A stretch of 64,000 bases of DNA from the NCBI RefSeq assembly GCF_018390645.1, contig NZ_JAHBGC010000020.1:168862-232861 (forward strand), in the 5' to 3' direction. This stretch comes from Ancylobacter dichloromethanicus. GTDB taxonomy: Bacteria; Pseudomonadota; Alphaproteobacteria; Rhizobiales; Xanthobacteraceae. This document shows positions 54,937-64,000 of this stretch, in pieces (the stretch's first letter is position 1; the number at the start of each line of letters is the position of its first letter). The notes beneath the pieces are model-generated. The model was not told the DNA's origin and did not search any database. It saw nothing but the letters and a program-made list of their open reading frames with translations. The position numbers were made by a program, and so were the translations under genes.

Positions 54937-57900
54937 ATGAGGTTCTCACACTTCTTCATCGATCGCCCGATCTTCGCCTCGGTGGTCTCCATCGTGGTGA
55001 TGATCCTGGGCGCCGTCGCCTATGTATCGCTGCCGGTGGCGCAATATCCCGACATCGCCCCGCCGGTGGTGAATGTCACCGGACAGTACCCCGGCGCGAG
55101 CGCGGAGACCGTGGCCGACACGGTGGTGGCGCCGATCGAACAGCAGATCAACGGCGTCGAGGGGATGCTCTACATCTCCTCCAACTCGACGGCGGACGGG
55201 CGCTTCTCCATCGCGGTGACCTTCGACATCGGCACCGATCTCGATATCGCGCAGGTGCAGGTGCAGAACCGCGTCGCCACGGCGACGCCGCGGCTGCCGC
55301 AGGACGTGCAGCAGATCGGCGTGACGGTGGCCAAGTCGTCGCCGGATATATTGATGGTGGTGAGCCTGTTCTCGCCGGACGATTCGCGCGATTCACTGTT
55401 CATTTCCAACTACGCCAACCTGCAGATCAAGGATCAGCTCCAGCGCGTGCCGGGCGTCGGCTCGATCACCGTGTTCGGCTCGCGCGACTACGCCATGCAG
55501 GTGTGGCTCGACCCGCTGAAGCTGCAGGCGCTGAACCTGACCGCAGGGGACGTGACGGCGGCGCTGCAGGCGCAGAATCTTCAGGTCGCCTCCGGCGTGC
55601 TGAACGCCCCGCCGGTGCCGAACCAGATGGGCTTCCAGGTGGCGGTGCGCACGCTCGGCCGCCTGTCGACGCCGGAGGAGTTCGGCAACATCGTCGTGCG
55701 CGAGACCGGCAACGCGGTGGTGCGGCTGCGCGACGTGGCGCGGATCGACATCGAGGGGCAGGACAATTCCTCGATCTCCTATTTCGACTCAAAGCCCTCC
55801 GTGGCGCTCGGCATCTTCCAGCTGCCGGGCTCCAACGCGCTGGCTACCGGCAAGGCGATCGAGGCCGCCATCGCCGAAATCGCCAAGGGCTTCCCGCCCG
55901 GCGTGACCTATTCGACCGCCTACAACCCGACCCAGTTCATCGCCGAGTCGGTCAGCGCGGTCGAGCACACGATCCTCGAGGCGATCGTGCTGGTGGTGAT
56001 CGTGGTGGTGCTGTTCCTGCAGAGCTGGCGGGCGGCGATCATCCCGATCCTGGCGATCCCGGTATCGCTGATCGGCACCTTCTTCATCATGAGCCTGTTC
56101 GGCTTCTCGCTGAACAACCTGTCGCTGTTCGGCCTCGTGCTGGCGATCGGCATCGTGGTCGACGACGCCATCGTGGTGGTGGAAAGTGTCGAGCACAACA
56201 TCTCCACCGGGCTGAGCCCGCGCGACGCCGCCTACAAGACCATGGACGACGTGGGCGGGGCGCTGGTGGCGATCTCGCTGGTGCTGGCCTCGGTGTTCAT
56301 CCCCTCGGCCTTCATCACCGGCATTTCCGGCGAGTTCTACCGCCAGTTCGCGCTGACCATCGCCGGTTCGACGCTGATCTCGCTACTGGTGTCGCTGACG
56401 CTGTCGCCGGCGATGTGCGCGCTGCTGCTCCGGTCGCACAAGGGGCCCGAGCACAAGCCGGCCTGGTATGCGCGGCCGATCACGGGTTTCTTCCACTATT
56501 TCAACAAGGGCTTCGACGGCGTTTCGCGCGGCTATGGCTGGCTCACCGGCCGGCTGGTGCGCATCGCCGTGGTGGTGCTGCTGGTCTATGTCGCCATCCT
56601 CGCCGGCGGCTTCCAGCTGTTCCGCACCACGCCGCAGGGCTTCATCCCGGCGCAGGATCGCGGCTACCTGATCGTCGCGGCGCAGCTTCCCGGCGGGGCG
56701 GCACTCTCGCGCACCAACGAGGTGATGACCAAGGCGGCGAAGGAAGTGCTGGCGACGCCGGGCGTGGCGCATGTGGTGAACATCGTCGGCTTCTCCGGCG
56801 CCACCTTCACCAACGCCCCCAATGCCGGCGCCATGTTCGTCATTCTCGGCCCGGCGGCCGAGCGAGCCGAGCATCCCGGGCAGTCCGCCCCCGAGATCCA
56901 GGGGCAGCTGTTCGGAAAGCTCGCCTCGGTGGAAGAGGCGCAGATGATCGTCGTCATGCCGCCGCCGGTGGCCGGCATCGGCAATGCCGGCGGCTACCGC
57001 ATGATGATCGAGGATCGCGGCGGGCGCGGCTATGAGGCGCTGCAGGGCGCGGTCTATGCCATGATGGGCGCGGCCAACCAGACGCCCGGCCTCAAGCAGG
57101 TCTATTCGCTGTTCGAGACCTCGACGCCGCAGCTCTTCCTCGACATCGACCGCACCAAGGCGCAGTTGCTCGGCGTCAACATCGCCGACGTGTTCTCGAC
57201 GCTGCAGACCTATATCGGCTCGTCCTATGTCAACGATTTCAACCTGTTCGGCCGCACCTACCGGGTGCAGGCGCAGGCCGACGCGCCCTACCGTCTGACC
57301 TCCGACGACCTGCTGCGGCTGCGGGTGAAGAACGCCGAGGGGCAGCTCGTGCCGCTCGGCTCCTTCACCACGGTGCACGACATCTCCGGCCCCTACCGCG
57401 TGCCCCGCTACAACCTCTACCCGGCGGCGGAACTCGACGGCGACACCATGCCCGGCACCTCGCAGGGGCAGGCGATCCAGAAGATGCAGGAGATCGCCGC
57501 GCAGACGCTGCCGGACGGCTTCGCCTATGAATGGACGGCGCTCGCCTACCAGCAGGTGAGGGCGGGCAATACCGCCATCTTCGCCTTCGGGCTGGGCGTG
57601 GTGTTCGTCTTCCTGGTGCTGGCGGCGCAGTATGAAAGCCTGACCCTGCCGCTGGCGGTCATCCTTATCGTGCCGATGTGTCTGATCGCGGCGGTGGTTG
57701 GCATCTTGCTACGCGGGCAGGACAACAACATCCTGAGTCAGGTGGGATTCATCGTGCTGATCGGCCTGGCGGCGAAGAACGCGATTCTGATCGTGGAATT
57801 CGCCAAGCAACTGGAGGACCGCGGCGAGGACCGCTTCACCGCGGCGACCCACGCCGCCCAGCTGCGCCTGCGGCCGATCATAATGACCTCGCTCGCCTTC

Positions 57901-58116
57901 ATCTTCGGCGTGGTGCCGCTGGTCATCGCCACCGGCGCCGGCGCCGAGCTGCGGCAGGCGCTGGGCACGGCGGTGTTCTCGGGCATGATCGGCGTGACCT
58001 TCTTCGGCCTGCTGTTCACCCCGACCTTCTATGTGGTCTGCCGGTGGCTGGCGGGCTTCGGCGAGCGCCGCCGCGCCCGCAAGCAGGACGCCGCCGCGCC
58101 GCCCGCCCCGCACTGA
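54937..58116 (+). CDS. RND (HAE1) multidrug efflux pump
   Basis: The 1059-residue pump belongs to the AcrB/MexB class: N-terminal FFIDRPIFASVVSIVVMILG, porter-domain PVAQYPDIAPPVV and PGASAETVADTVVAPIEQQINGV, proton-relay Asp pair in GIVVDDAIVVVE (TM4), and the C-terminal half with LTLPLAVILIVPMC, AAKNAILIVEFAKQ carrying the relay Lys, and TSLAFIFGVVPL. Twelve membrane helices and two large periplasmic loops are evident. Co-transcribed with the adaptor; a strong terminator follows. No local regulator is seen. Confidence 0.95.
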   Translation: MRFSHFFIDRPIFASVVSIVVMILGAVAYVSLPVAQYPDIAPPVVNVTGQYPGASAETVADTVVAPIEQQINGVEGMLYISSNSTADGRFSIAVTFDIGTDLDIAQVQVQNRVATATPRLPQDVQQIGVTVAKSSPDILMVVSLFSPDDSRDSLFISNYANLQIKDQLQRVPGVGSITVFGSRDYAMQVWLDPLKLQALNLTAGDVTAALQAQNLQVASGVLNAPPVPNQMGFQVAVRTLGRLSTPEEFGNIVVRETGNAVVRLRDVARIDIEGQDNSSISYFDSKPSVALGIFQLPGSNALATGKAIEAAIAEIAKGFPPGVTYSTAYNPTQFIAESVSAVEHTILEAIVLVVIVVVLFLQSWRAAIIPILAIPVSLIGTFFIMSLFGFSLNNLSLFGLVLAIGIVVDDAIVVVESVEHNISTGLSPRDAAYKTMDDVGGALVAISLVLASVFIPSAFITGISGEFYRQFALTIAGSTLISLLVSLTLSPAMCALLLRSHKGPEHKPAWYARPITGFFHYFNKGFDGVSRGYGWLTGRLVRIAVVVLLVYVAILAGGFQLFRTTPQGFIPAQDRGYLIVAAQLPGGAALSRTNEVMTKAAKEVLATPGVAHVVNIVGFSGATFTNAPNAGAMFVILGPAAERAEHPGQSAPEIQGQLFGKLASVEEAQMIVVMPPPVAGIGNAGGYRMMIEDRGGRGYEALQGAVYAMMGAANQTPGLKQVYSLFETSTPQLFLDIDRTKAQLLGVNIADVFSTLQTYIGSSYVNDFNLFGRTYRVQAQADAPYRLTSDDLLRLRVKNAEGQLVPLGSFTTVHDISGPYRVPRYNLYPAAELDGDTMPGTSQGQAIQKMQEIAAQTLPDGFAYEWTALAYQQVRAGNTAIFAFGLGVVFVFLVLAAQYESLTLPLAVILIVPMCLIAAVVGILLRGQDNNILSQVGFIVLIGLAAKNAILIVEFAKQLEDRGEDRFTAATHAAQLRLRPIIMTSLAFIFGVVPLVIATGAGAELRQALGTAVFSGMIGVTFFGLLFTPTFYVVCRWLAGFGERRRARKQDAAAPPAPH

Positions 58117-58155
58117 GGCCTACAAGCCCGTCCCGGCCGGCCTTGACGCTTCCGA

Positions 58156-58190
58156 CCCCGCCGCTCCGCCGGAGCGGCGGGGTTTTTGTT
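58156..58190 (+). terminator. Rho-independent terminator of the RND operon
   Basis: CCCCGCCGCTCC-GCC-GGAGCGGCGGGG (12-base stem) followed by TTTTTGTTT. Confidence 0.9.
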
Positions 58191-58608
58191 TGCCGCGACG
58201 CGCGGTGGGGGGCGGCGGAGGAAGGCCGCGCGGGCGCGCTGGACTCTGGGGCTGGTGGCGCGGGGAGGGCGGTCGGCAAGGCGGCCGGCGAGGCGGCGCG
58301 GCCGGGGTGCGACGCGGCACTGACGCCCCGCGTGTGAGGAGCATCGCCCGTGCCCGGCGTGTCGCAAGGTGTCCCGACGCTCGCCCCGCGATGCGGGCGG
58401 CCCTCCCGGCGCGGGGGGCGTCCGGCGTCCGAGAGGAAGGTGGGGGCGCGCGTCACCACTGGCGCCCCGCTGCGGGGACAGGCGGAGGCACGCGCCGGTC
58501 TCTCCGGTCCCTACGCCACAGGCGGGATGTGGCAGGTGCCGCTTCGGGGCGATGCCCGTTCGAGGCGATGCCCGCTGGCGGATGCCCCCGGACGGGAGAG
58601 CCGAAAGC
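58191..58608. other. Gene-free gap between convergent terminators
   Basis: About 420 bases of very GC-rich DNA lie between the RND terminator and the terminator of the giant gene. Open frames here have no ribosome sites and read as Arg/Pro/Gly-rich shadows. I see no supported gene. Confidence 0.5.
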
Positions 58609-58636
58609 AAAAAGCCCCCGCGTGAGCGGGGGCTTT
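58609..58636 (-). terminator. Rho-independent terminator of the giant coiled-coil gene
   Basis: AAAGCCCCCGC-GTGA-GCGGGGGCTTT forms an 11-base stem; on the minus strand it is followed by TTTTT (complement of 58609-58613). Confidence 0.85.
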
Positions 58637-58674
58637 CTCTGGCGGAACGTGGCGCCGGCGGGCCGGCCGGCGTA

Positions 58675-61600
58675 TCAGTCGAAGCGGCCGGCGGCGTGGG
58701 CCAGCAGGGTGTAGACCTTGCCGGTATCCGAGGTGAGATAGGTCTTGGTCAGCTCCTGGCCGCGCTCGTCGCGGGAGACCTGCTCCAGCAGGCGCTCGAA
58801 CTCGCCGATATAGCGGTCGACCGTGTCGCGGAACTCGAGGTCGCGCCGGTATTTGCGGCGGATTTCCTCGAAGGTCTGCTGGCCCTGCATGGTGTAGAGG
58901 CGGCGGGTGAAGACGTTGCGCTCGCCCTTCTTGTAGCGCTCCCACAGGTCGACGGCGGCCTCGTGGTCGATCATCCGGGCGATGTCCACCGAGAGCGAGT
59001 CGAGCGACTCGATGGTGTGGTGGACCGGCCGCTCCGGCTGGCCCTGGCGCGGATCGAAATTCCGCGGCGGCAGGGACGGGGCGCTGCGCGGCGCGGGGCC
59101 GACCGGCGCCGGGCCGTCGCCATCGGAGGCGCGGGCCAGCAGTTCGGACAGCCAGCCGCCCTTCTCCGGTCCGCCACGCTCGGGCTGCGGCTGGGGGGCG
59201 ATGTTGGGCCGGCGCGGCGGCGTGCTGCCGCCACCGAGGCCGTTGCCGCGCGGGGCCTCGAAATAGGAGGGGGCCTCCGGACGCGAGGGCTGCTCGGGGC
59301 GCGGCACCGGCGGCTGGGCGCGGGAGATCGCCGGGCGCGACGACGCGGGCGCGGCGGGGGCCGACGAGGTGGGCGCCATCGGCGCCGGCAGGCGCGGACG
59401 CGGCCCGGTGTCGACATCGAGCGTGCGGCCGTGGCGCGACACGATCTCGTTGAGCTCCGCCAGTGCCTTGATCTGCTCGGCGACGGTGCGGCGCATGGCC
59501 GAAGCGTTGGCCTCGGTCTCTTCCGGCAGCTCCAGAATGCCGCGCTTGAGTTCCTCGCGGGTGGTCTCCAGCAGGCGCTGGATGTCGAGCACCGAGGCGC
59601 GCAGAGCCTGGGCGGCGCCGGAGAAGCCCTGATTGGCCTGGCGCATCAGCGTGTCGACCTCGCGCACGGCCTGCTCATAGGTCTCGTGCAGCGAGGCGAC
59701 GGTGCGCTCGCGCTCGGCCTCGGTGACCTCGCGGACCTCCTGCTGCTGGCGCACGAGCGCCTCGGTCGAGGTGCTGGCGGCGGTGAGGATCGACTTGGAG
59801 ATGGCGGAGACGCGCTCCTCGGCGCGGCCGAACGTGCCCTCCAGCGTGCTGGTGTACTGCGAGAGGCGCCCATCCAGCTCGGCGGTGCGCTCGGTGATCT
59901 GCTCGGCGAGCGCGATGAGCGCGTCGTGCCGGCCGCCGAGCGTGTCGTCGAGGTTCTCGTGCGCGCTGCCGAGCGCGTTCGCCACGCTGGTGATGAGGTT
60001 CGCCTGTTCGCCGAAGGAATGGCTGAGGCGGGCGACATCCTTGAGCACGTCGGTCGAGACGGCGCGCAGGTCGCGGATCTGCTCGTCCATGCGGGAGGAG
60101 GCGAGGGTGCTGGCTTCCTCGACATTGGTGACCGTGCTGCGGAACGCTTCCAGCCGCCCGGAGATGGTCTTCTCGATGTCCGCGAGGCTGGAAACCGAGT
60201 TGGCGAGCACGTCCTGAAGCTGGACATTGACCGCGCCGAGGCGTTCCAGCAGGCCGGAGACATCGCCCTGCAGCGCCTCGTTGGTCGCCGCGATCTCCGC
60301 CACCGCCGAGCGGCCGCTGGCGGCGATCGCCGCGATCAGGCCGCTGCCACGGCCTTCGAGCGAGGACGCGAATTCCTCGGCGAGGCGGGCGAATTCCTCC
60401 GAGGCGACGCTGGTGGCCTGGCGGGCGCTGTCGACGAACTGGGTGCCCTGGCCGCCGAATTCCTCGACGAGGCGGGCAAGCTCCTCCGAGGCGCCGCCGC
60501 TGGCCTGGCGCACGCTTTCGACCAGCTGGGCGCCGCGGCCGTCGAATTCGTCGACCAGGCGGGCAAGCTCGTTCGAGGCGCCGCCGCTGGCCTGGCGCAC
60601 GCTTTCGACCAGCTGGACGCCGCGGCCGTCGAACTCGTCGACGATGCGGGAGAACTCGCCGGACGCGAACTCGGTCGCCTGGCGGGCGCTTTCCACCAGC
60701 TGGGCGCCGCGACCGTCGAATTCGGACAGCAGCGAATCGCCGGCGCGGGCGATTTCCTGGGTGACCTGACCACCGATCTGCTGCAGCGAGTTCGACACGT
60801 CGCCGGTGATCTGCTGCAGCGAATTGTTGACCTCGGTGCCGACCGACTGGAGCGAGGAGGTGACCTCGCCGCCGGCGGCCTGGAGCGAGGCGGCCACGTC
60901 CCCGGTGATCTGCTGCAGCGAGGAGACGACGTCGCCGCTGATCTGCATCAGCTGGTCGGCGCGGCCGGTGGTGGCCGTGTCGAACGCGGTGATGATGGCG
61001 TCGGAGCGCGCTTCCAGCGTGTTCAGCAGTTCGTCGCTGGCGCGCATGATCTCGGAGACCGCGCCGCTGCGGGTGGTGTCGAGCGCCGCCACGAGGCTCT
61101 CGCGGTGGTCGTCGATGGCGGTGAGCAGTTCGGTGCTGGCACGCGAGATTTCGCTGGTGATCGAGATGCTGCGATCTTCCAGCGCGGTGAGCAGGCCGTT
61201 GCCGCGCTCCTCGACGATGCGGGCGATCTCGTCGGTGCGGGAGTCGAACAGCGTCGTCACCTCGCTGGCGCGGTCGCCCAGCGTGCGGCTGACATTGTCG
61301 ACCAGCGAGGTGAGGCTGTTCTCGATCTCGGTGGCCTCGTTGCGAAGCTGGCCGGCGACGGCGCCGATGCGCTGGCCGAGCAGGTCGGCCATGGCGGCGC
61401 CGCGCACCTCGACCGAGGTCGCGACGTTGTCGATGCGGCTGACCACGGTCTCCTCGAAGCGGCCGACGCGGTCGTCGAGCGAGGTGGCGATGTCCTGCGC
61501 CCTCGCCGCGAGGGTGCGGTCCGCCTGCTCGATGTGCTGCGAGAGCTGGTCGGTGATGGCGCTGGCGCGGTCGTCGAAGAACCCGCTCAGCATGGCCAGC

Positions 61601-64000
61601 GAATGGCTCATCGCCTCGTTGGTCTGGCGCGCGCCTTCCGACAGCGTCTGGGCGAATTCGACGGTGCGGGTGCCGAGCGTCTGGTTGAGGCCTTCCACGC
61701 CGCGGTCGAGCACGCCCTCGATATTGGCGATGCGCATGTCGAGCGAGGCGGCGACCTGCTGGGCCTTGCTGGAGACCTGGTCGTCGAAGCCGGACAGGTT
61801 GACGTCAATGGCGCGGGTCACGGCGTCGACGCGGTCGGTGATGCGCTGGACCATGTCGCCGCCATGGGTGTGCAGCACGGTATCGAAGTCGCGCAGGCCG
61901 TCGACGATCTGGCGACCCAGCAACGAGGTGTCGGTGGAGATGCGGTCGGCGATTTCGCCGCCGCGCACGCTCACCAGGTCCTCGATGTTGCGGAACTGCT
62001 GCTCCAGATGGTCGCGCATGTTGTCGCTGCGCGTGGTGAGGTCGGAGGCGAGGTAGTCGGCCGCCTCGCGGAACTGCTCCGTCACCCGCGCGCCATTGTC
62101 GGCGAGGGCCTGCGCCGCTTCGGCACCGACATGGGCGAGCTGCTGGGTCAGCGCCTGGCCGCGATAGTCGATGTCCTGCGAGACGCGGCTGGCGGCGTCG
62201 GCGAGGGAATCGTGGATGCCGGTGCCGGCCTGCGAAAGCTGGTGCACCACGCGCTGGCCGGTCTCGCCCAGCAGGCGCTCAAGCTCGGCGCCGCGCACGG
62301 CGACGGCGTCGTAGATGCGGTTGCCGGTGTCGGCGATGCGGTCGGCGAGGTCGTCGCCGCGCACGGTGATGGTGTCGGCGACGCGGTTGCCGGTCTCTTC
62401 CAGCTTGCGGACGACTTCGCCGCCGCGCACCGAGAGGTCGAGCACCAGCGAGTCGCCGGTGCTCTTCAGGGTCTGGTTCACCTCGCTGGCGCGGATGGCG
62501 ATCTCGTCGGCGAGGCGGGTGCCGGTGCTGACCAGCGCGTCGGTGATCTCGTCCGAGCGCGTGGTGAGCGTGCTGGTGAGCTTGAGGGTGGTGGCGGCGA
62601 GCTTGTCGCCCATCTCCTCGGTACGCAGGTTCACCACATGCGACAGTTCCGCCGCGGTGCGCAGCAGCCGGTCACCGATCTCGTCGGTGCGGTTGGCAAG
62701 CGTGTCGGTGAGGTTCTCGGTGACGCCGGAGAGCTGGCGGCTGATTTCGTCGGTGCGGTTGGTGAGCGTATCGGTGAGGTTCTCGGTGACGCCGGAGAGC
62801 TGGCGGCTGATCGCCTCGGTCCGGGAGGCGAGGGTCTCGGTGAGGTTCTCGGCGACGCCGGTGAGGCGCAGCCCGATCTCGTCCGAACGCGCGGTGAGGG
62901 TCTTGGACAGCGTGTCGGTGGCGCCGGAGAGCTGGCGGCTCATGTCGTCGGTGCGCGCCGACAGCGTGTCGGTAAGCTCGTTGGTGACGCCGGACAGCCG
63001 CTTGCTGATCTCGTCGCCCTGCGCCGAGAGCGTGGAGATGAGGTGCTCGCTGGCGTCGGACAGGTTGGTGTTGACCTCCGAGCCGGTGGCCTGCAGCCGG
63101 TCGATGAGATCGCCGCCCTTGTCGGACAGCGCCTCGATGATGGTGTCGCCGACCCGGCCGAGCGCCAGGGTGATGTGCTCGCCACGGTCGGAAAGGGTGT
63201 TGGCCACCCGGTCGGCGGCCAGCATCACGGTATCGTTGATGCGCTCGCTGACGGTGCCGACTTCCTCGGCGAAGGCGTAATGCGACGAGGTGATGGTTTC
63301 GCGGATGTGCTCGGTCTGCGCCAGTATGGCGTCGCGCTCGAGCTGCAGCCGCTCGACCAGCTGGGTCATGCGGCGGTTATTGTCGTCATAGGCCTGGGCG
63401 AGCGCGGCGACCTCGCCGCGGACGAAGGCTTCCGCCTCGCTGGCGCGGGTGACCGACTGCTCCAGCCCGGCATATTGGGCGAGGGTTTCCTCGGAGACGC
63501 CGGCTGGCATCTGGATCGGCGGCAGGGCGGCGGTCGCGGCGACCACGGGAGTGGCGGCCGGGGCGGGGGCCGGCGCCCGGGCCGGTTCCGCCAGCCGGAT
63601 GGCGACCTGGGCCATGGAGTAGGCGACGATCCGCATCTCCTGCATGCGGCGCACCATGGCCGCGAGCACGAGGAAGAAGATCGGCGGAACGATGGTCGCC
63701 GCGACGCCGGCCAGGAAGCCGGGGGCGTTCACCATCGAGGCCAGCGAGCCGGACAGGCCGCCGAACTGGCTGTAGAGCAGGGCACCGCCGGCGCCGAGCC
63801 AGGCAAGCGAGGCGAGCGAGGCAAAGACATAGGGCGCGGCGGAGGGGCGGCGCTGCAACGAGGCCAGAAGCTGGCCGATGCTCTCCCGGTCGTCATTGGC
63901 GGCGCGGCGCCCCTGCGGCGCCGGGCGGGAGGCGTCCGCCGGCTCGCTCTCGGCGCGGGCATCGCCGCGCGGCAGCGCGGCCGCCGCTGCGCCGGCGGCG
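58675..64000 (-). CDS. Giant coiled-coil repeat protein, GPR/RgsE-like growth-pole-ring protein (5' end outside the window)
   Basis: At least 1774 residues; the frame stays open to base 64000 with no in-frame ATG, so the N-terminus is missing. Visible order: Ala/Arg-rich start, NDDRESIGQLLASLQRRPSAAP, two membrane helices (about 57-77 and 95-116), a Pro/Ala linker, about 1350 residues of helical repeats, a Pro-rich linker, and a conserved C-terminal domain (last 110 residues, with RMIDHEAAVDLWERYKKGERNVF). The helical part has apolipoprotein-like 22-residue repeats (ISRQLSGVTENLTDTL...) and 29-residue repeats. Agrobacterium GPR (growth pole ring) and Sinorhizobium RgsE have this plan and organise polar growth. 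Assignment is by architecture. Confidence 0.85.
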   Translation of the reverse strand, partial: AAGAAAAALPRGDARAESEPADASRPAPQGRRAANDDRESIGQLLASLQRRPSAAPYVFASLASLAWLGAGGALLYSQFGGLSGSLASMVNAPGFLAGVAATIVPPIFFLVLAAMVRRMQEMRIVAYSMAQVAIRLAEPARAPAPAPAATPVVAATAALPPIQMPAGVSEETLAQYAGLEQSVTRASEAEAFVRGEVAALAQAYDDNNRRMTQLVERLQLERDAILAQTEHIRETITSSHYAFAEEVGTVSERINDTVMLAADRVANTLSDRGEHITLALGRVGDTIIEALSDKGGDLIDRLQATGSEVNTNLSDASEHLISTLSAQGDEISKRLSGVTNELTDTLSARTDDMSRQLSGATDTLSKTLTARSDEIGLRLTGVAENLTETLASRTEAISRQLSGVTENLTDTLTNRTDEISRQLSGVTENLTDTLANRTDEIGDRLLRTAAELSHVVNLRTEEMGDKLAATTLKLTSTLTTRSDEITDALVSTGTRLADEIAIRASEVNQTLKSTGDSLVLDLSVRGGEVVRKLEETGNRVADTITVRGDDLADRIADTGNRIYDAVAVRGAELERLLGETGQRVVHQLSQAGTGIHDSLADAASRVSQDIDYRGQALTQQLAHVGAEAAQALADNGARVTEQFREAADYLASDLTTRSDNMRDHLEQQFRNIEDLVSVRGGEIADRISTDTSLLGRQIVDGLRDFDTVLHTHGGDMVQRITDRVDAVTRAIDVNLSGFDDQVSSKAQQVAASLDMRIANIEGVLDRGVEGLNQTLGTRTVEFAQTLSEGARQTNEAMSHSLAMLSGFFDDRASAITDQLSQHIEQADRTLAARAQDIATSLDDRVGRFEETVVSRIDNVATSVEVRGAAMADLLGQRIGAVAGQLRNEATEIENSLTSLVDNVSRTLGDRASEVTTLFDSRTDEIARIVEERGNGLLTALEDRSISITSEISRASTELLTAIDDHRESLVAALDTTRSGAVSEIMRASDELLNTLEARSDAIITAFDTATTGRADQLMQISGDVVSSLQQITGDVAASLQAAGGEVTSSLQSVGTEVNNSLQQITGDVSNSLQQIGGQVTQEIARAGDSLLSEFDGRGAQLVESARQATEFASGEFSRIVDEFDGRGVQLVESVRQASGGASNELARLVDEFDGRGAQLVESVRQASGGASEELARLVEEFGGQGTQFVDSARQATSVASEEFARLAEEFASSLEGRGSGLIAAIAASGRSAVAEIAATNEALQGDVSGLLERLGAVNVQLQDVLANSVSSLADIEKTISGRLEAFRSTVTNVEEASTLASSRMDEQIRDLRAVSTDVLKDVARLSHSFGEQANLITSVANALGSAHENLDDTLGGRHDALIALAEQITERTAELDGRLSQYTSTLEGTFGRAEERVSAISKSILTAASTSTEALVRQQQEVREVTEAERERTVASLHETYEQAVREVDTLMRQANQGFSGAAQALRASVLDIQRLLETTREELKRGILELPEETEANASAMRRTVAEQIKALAELNEIVSRHGRTLDVDTGPRPRLPAPMAPTSSAPAAPASSRPAISRAQPPVPRPEQPSRPEAPSYFEAPRGNGLGGGSTPPRRPNIAPQPQPERGGPEKGGWLSELLARASDGDGPAPVGPAPRSAPSLPPRNFDPRQGQPERPVHHTIESLDSLSVDIARMIDHEAAVDLWERYKKGERNVFTRRLYTMQGQQTFEEIRRKYRRDLEFRDTVDRYIGEFERLLEQVSRDERGQELTKTYLTSDTGKVYTLLAHAAGRFD
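60383..60740. repeat. 87-base tandem repeats inside the giant gene
   Basis: Four diverging copies of an 87-base unit (29 residues, of type ELARLVDEFDGRGAQLVESV followed by RQASGGASE). The central two copies are nearly identical; the AGGCGGGCAAG landmark recurs at 60470 and 60557. Confidence 0.75.
62640..63010. repeat. 66-base tandem repeats inside the giant gene
   Basis: Successive 66-base units (22 residues, ISRQLSGVTENLTDTLTNRTDE type). The landmark TCGGTGAGGTTCTCGGTG recurs at 62705 and 62771, exactly 66 apart; more diverged copies extend on both sides. Confidence 0.75.

Noticed and set aside
58350..58625. ORFs in the gap after the RND operon
   Set aside because: They have Arg/Gly/Pro-rich shadow composition, run into the terminator at 58609-58636 and lack ribosome sites.

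Overview
The window is chromosomal DNA from a high-GC alphaproteobacterium. Gene content points to Hyphomicrobiales: an ArsR-methyltransferase regulator in front of metF/metH, an Omp25/31-type barrel, DUF3750, DUF930 and PRC-barrel proteins, and a giant growth-pole-ring-type coiled-coil protein. A Xanthobacteraceae-like genus (Ancylobacter/Starkeya/Xanthobacter type) is my inference, not something the sequence proves. I see no prophage, insertion sequence, rRNA or CRISPR array. Almost all of the window is ordinary chromosomal coding sequence with short gaps.

Layout. 1-7646: a partial trmO-like gene, divergent from an operon of an ArsR/SAM-methyltransferase regulator (SahR-like), metF, a small coiled-coil gene, a DUF559 nuclease gene wrapped in palindromic repeats, metH, and an LssY-C membrane protein. 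7733-9887: outer-membrane barrel and amidase on the minus strand. 10093-14784: two tiny overlapping genes, then pdxY, a phzF-family gene, a NUDIX gene, a small ORF and a codA-like deaminase. 14781-16430: two metallo-beta-lactamase-fold hydrolases, the second divergent from lepA, whose predicted promoter almost abuts the start codon. 18410-24727: YegP-like and PRC-barrel proteins, an L,D-transpeptidase/MepA pair, a GMC oxidoreductase, an MltB-type transglycosylase and DUF3750. 24942-31277: malonyl-CoA decarboxylase, a cyclopropane fatty acid synthase, and a TetR repressor divergent from an EmrAB-type pump with two palindromic operators. 31278-33411: a REP/BIME-like element, then leuA with a leucine-codon leader peptide. 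33597-39869: DUF930, a large Gln-rich DUF6600 protein, the overlapping pabB-pabA-pabC operon and a DUF4189 protein. 40151-43227: a tctCBA tripartite tricarboxylate transporter. 43362-45233: tRNA-Lys(CTT), two small proteins and a transglutaminase-like protein. 45316-53550: an Old Yellow Enzyme, pncB, an SH3-domain membrane protein, a Gfo/Idh plus DegT pair (possibly GnnA/GnnB for lipid A), and murJ. 53688-58116: an RND efflux adaptor and pump. 58675-64000: a huge GPR/RgsE-type polar-growth protein, cut by the window edge.

Themes. One-carbon and folate metabolism (metF, metH, pabABC), cell-wall building and remodelling (L,D-transpeptidase, MepA, MltB, MurJ, GPR-like protein), and efflux or uptake systems dominate. 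The two most unusual points are the DUF559 cassette inside the met operon, whose repeats appear to supply the ribosome-binding sites of both the nuclease gene and metH, and the giant repeat protein at the right edge.
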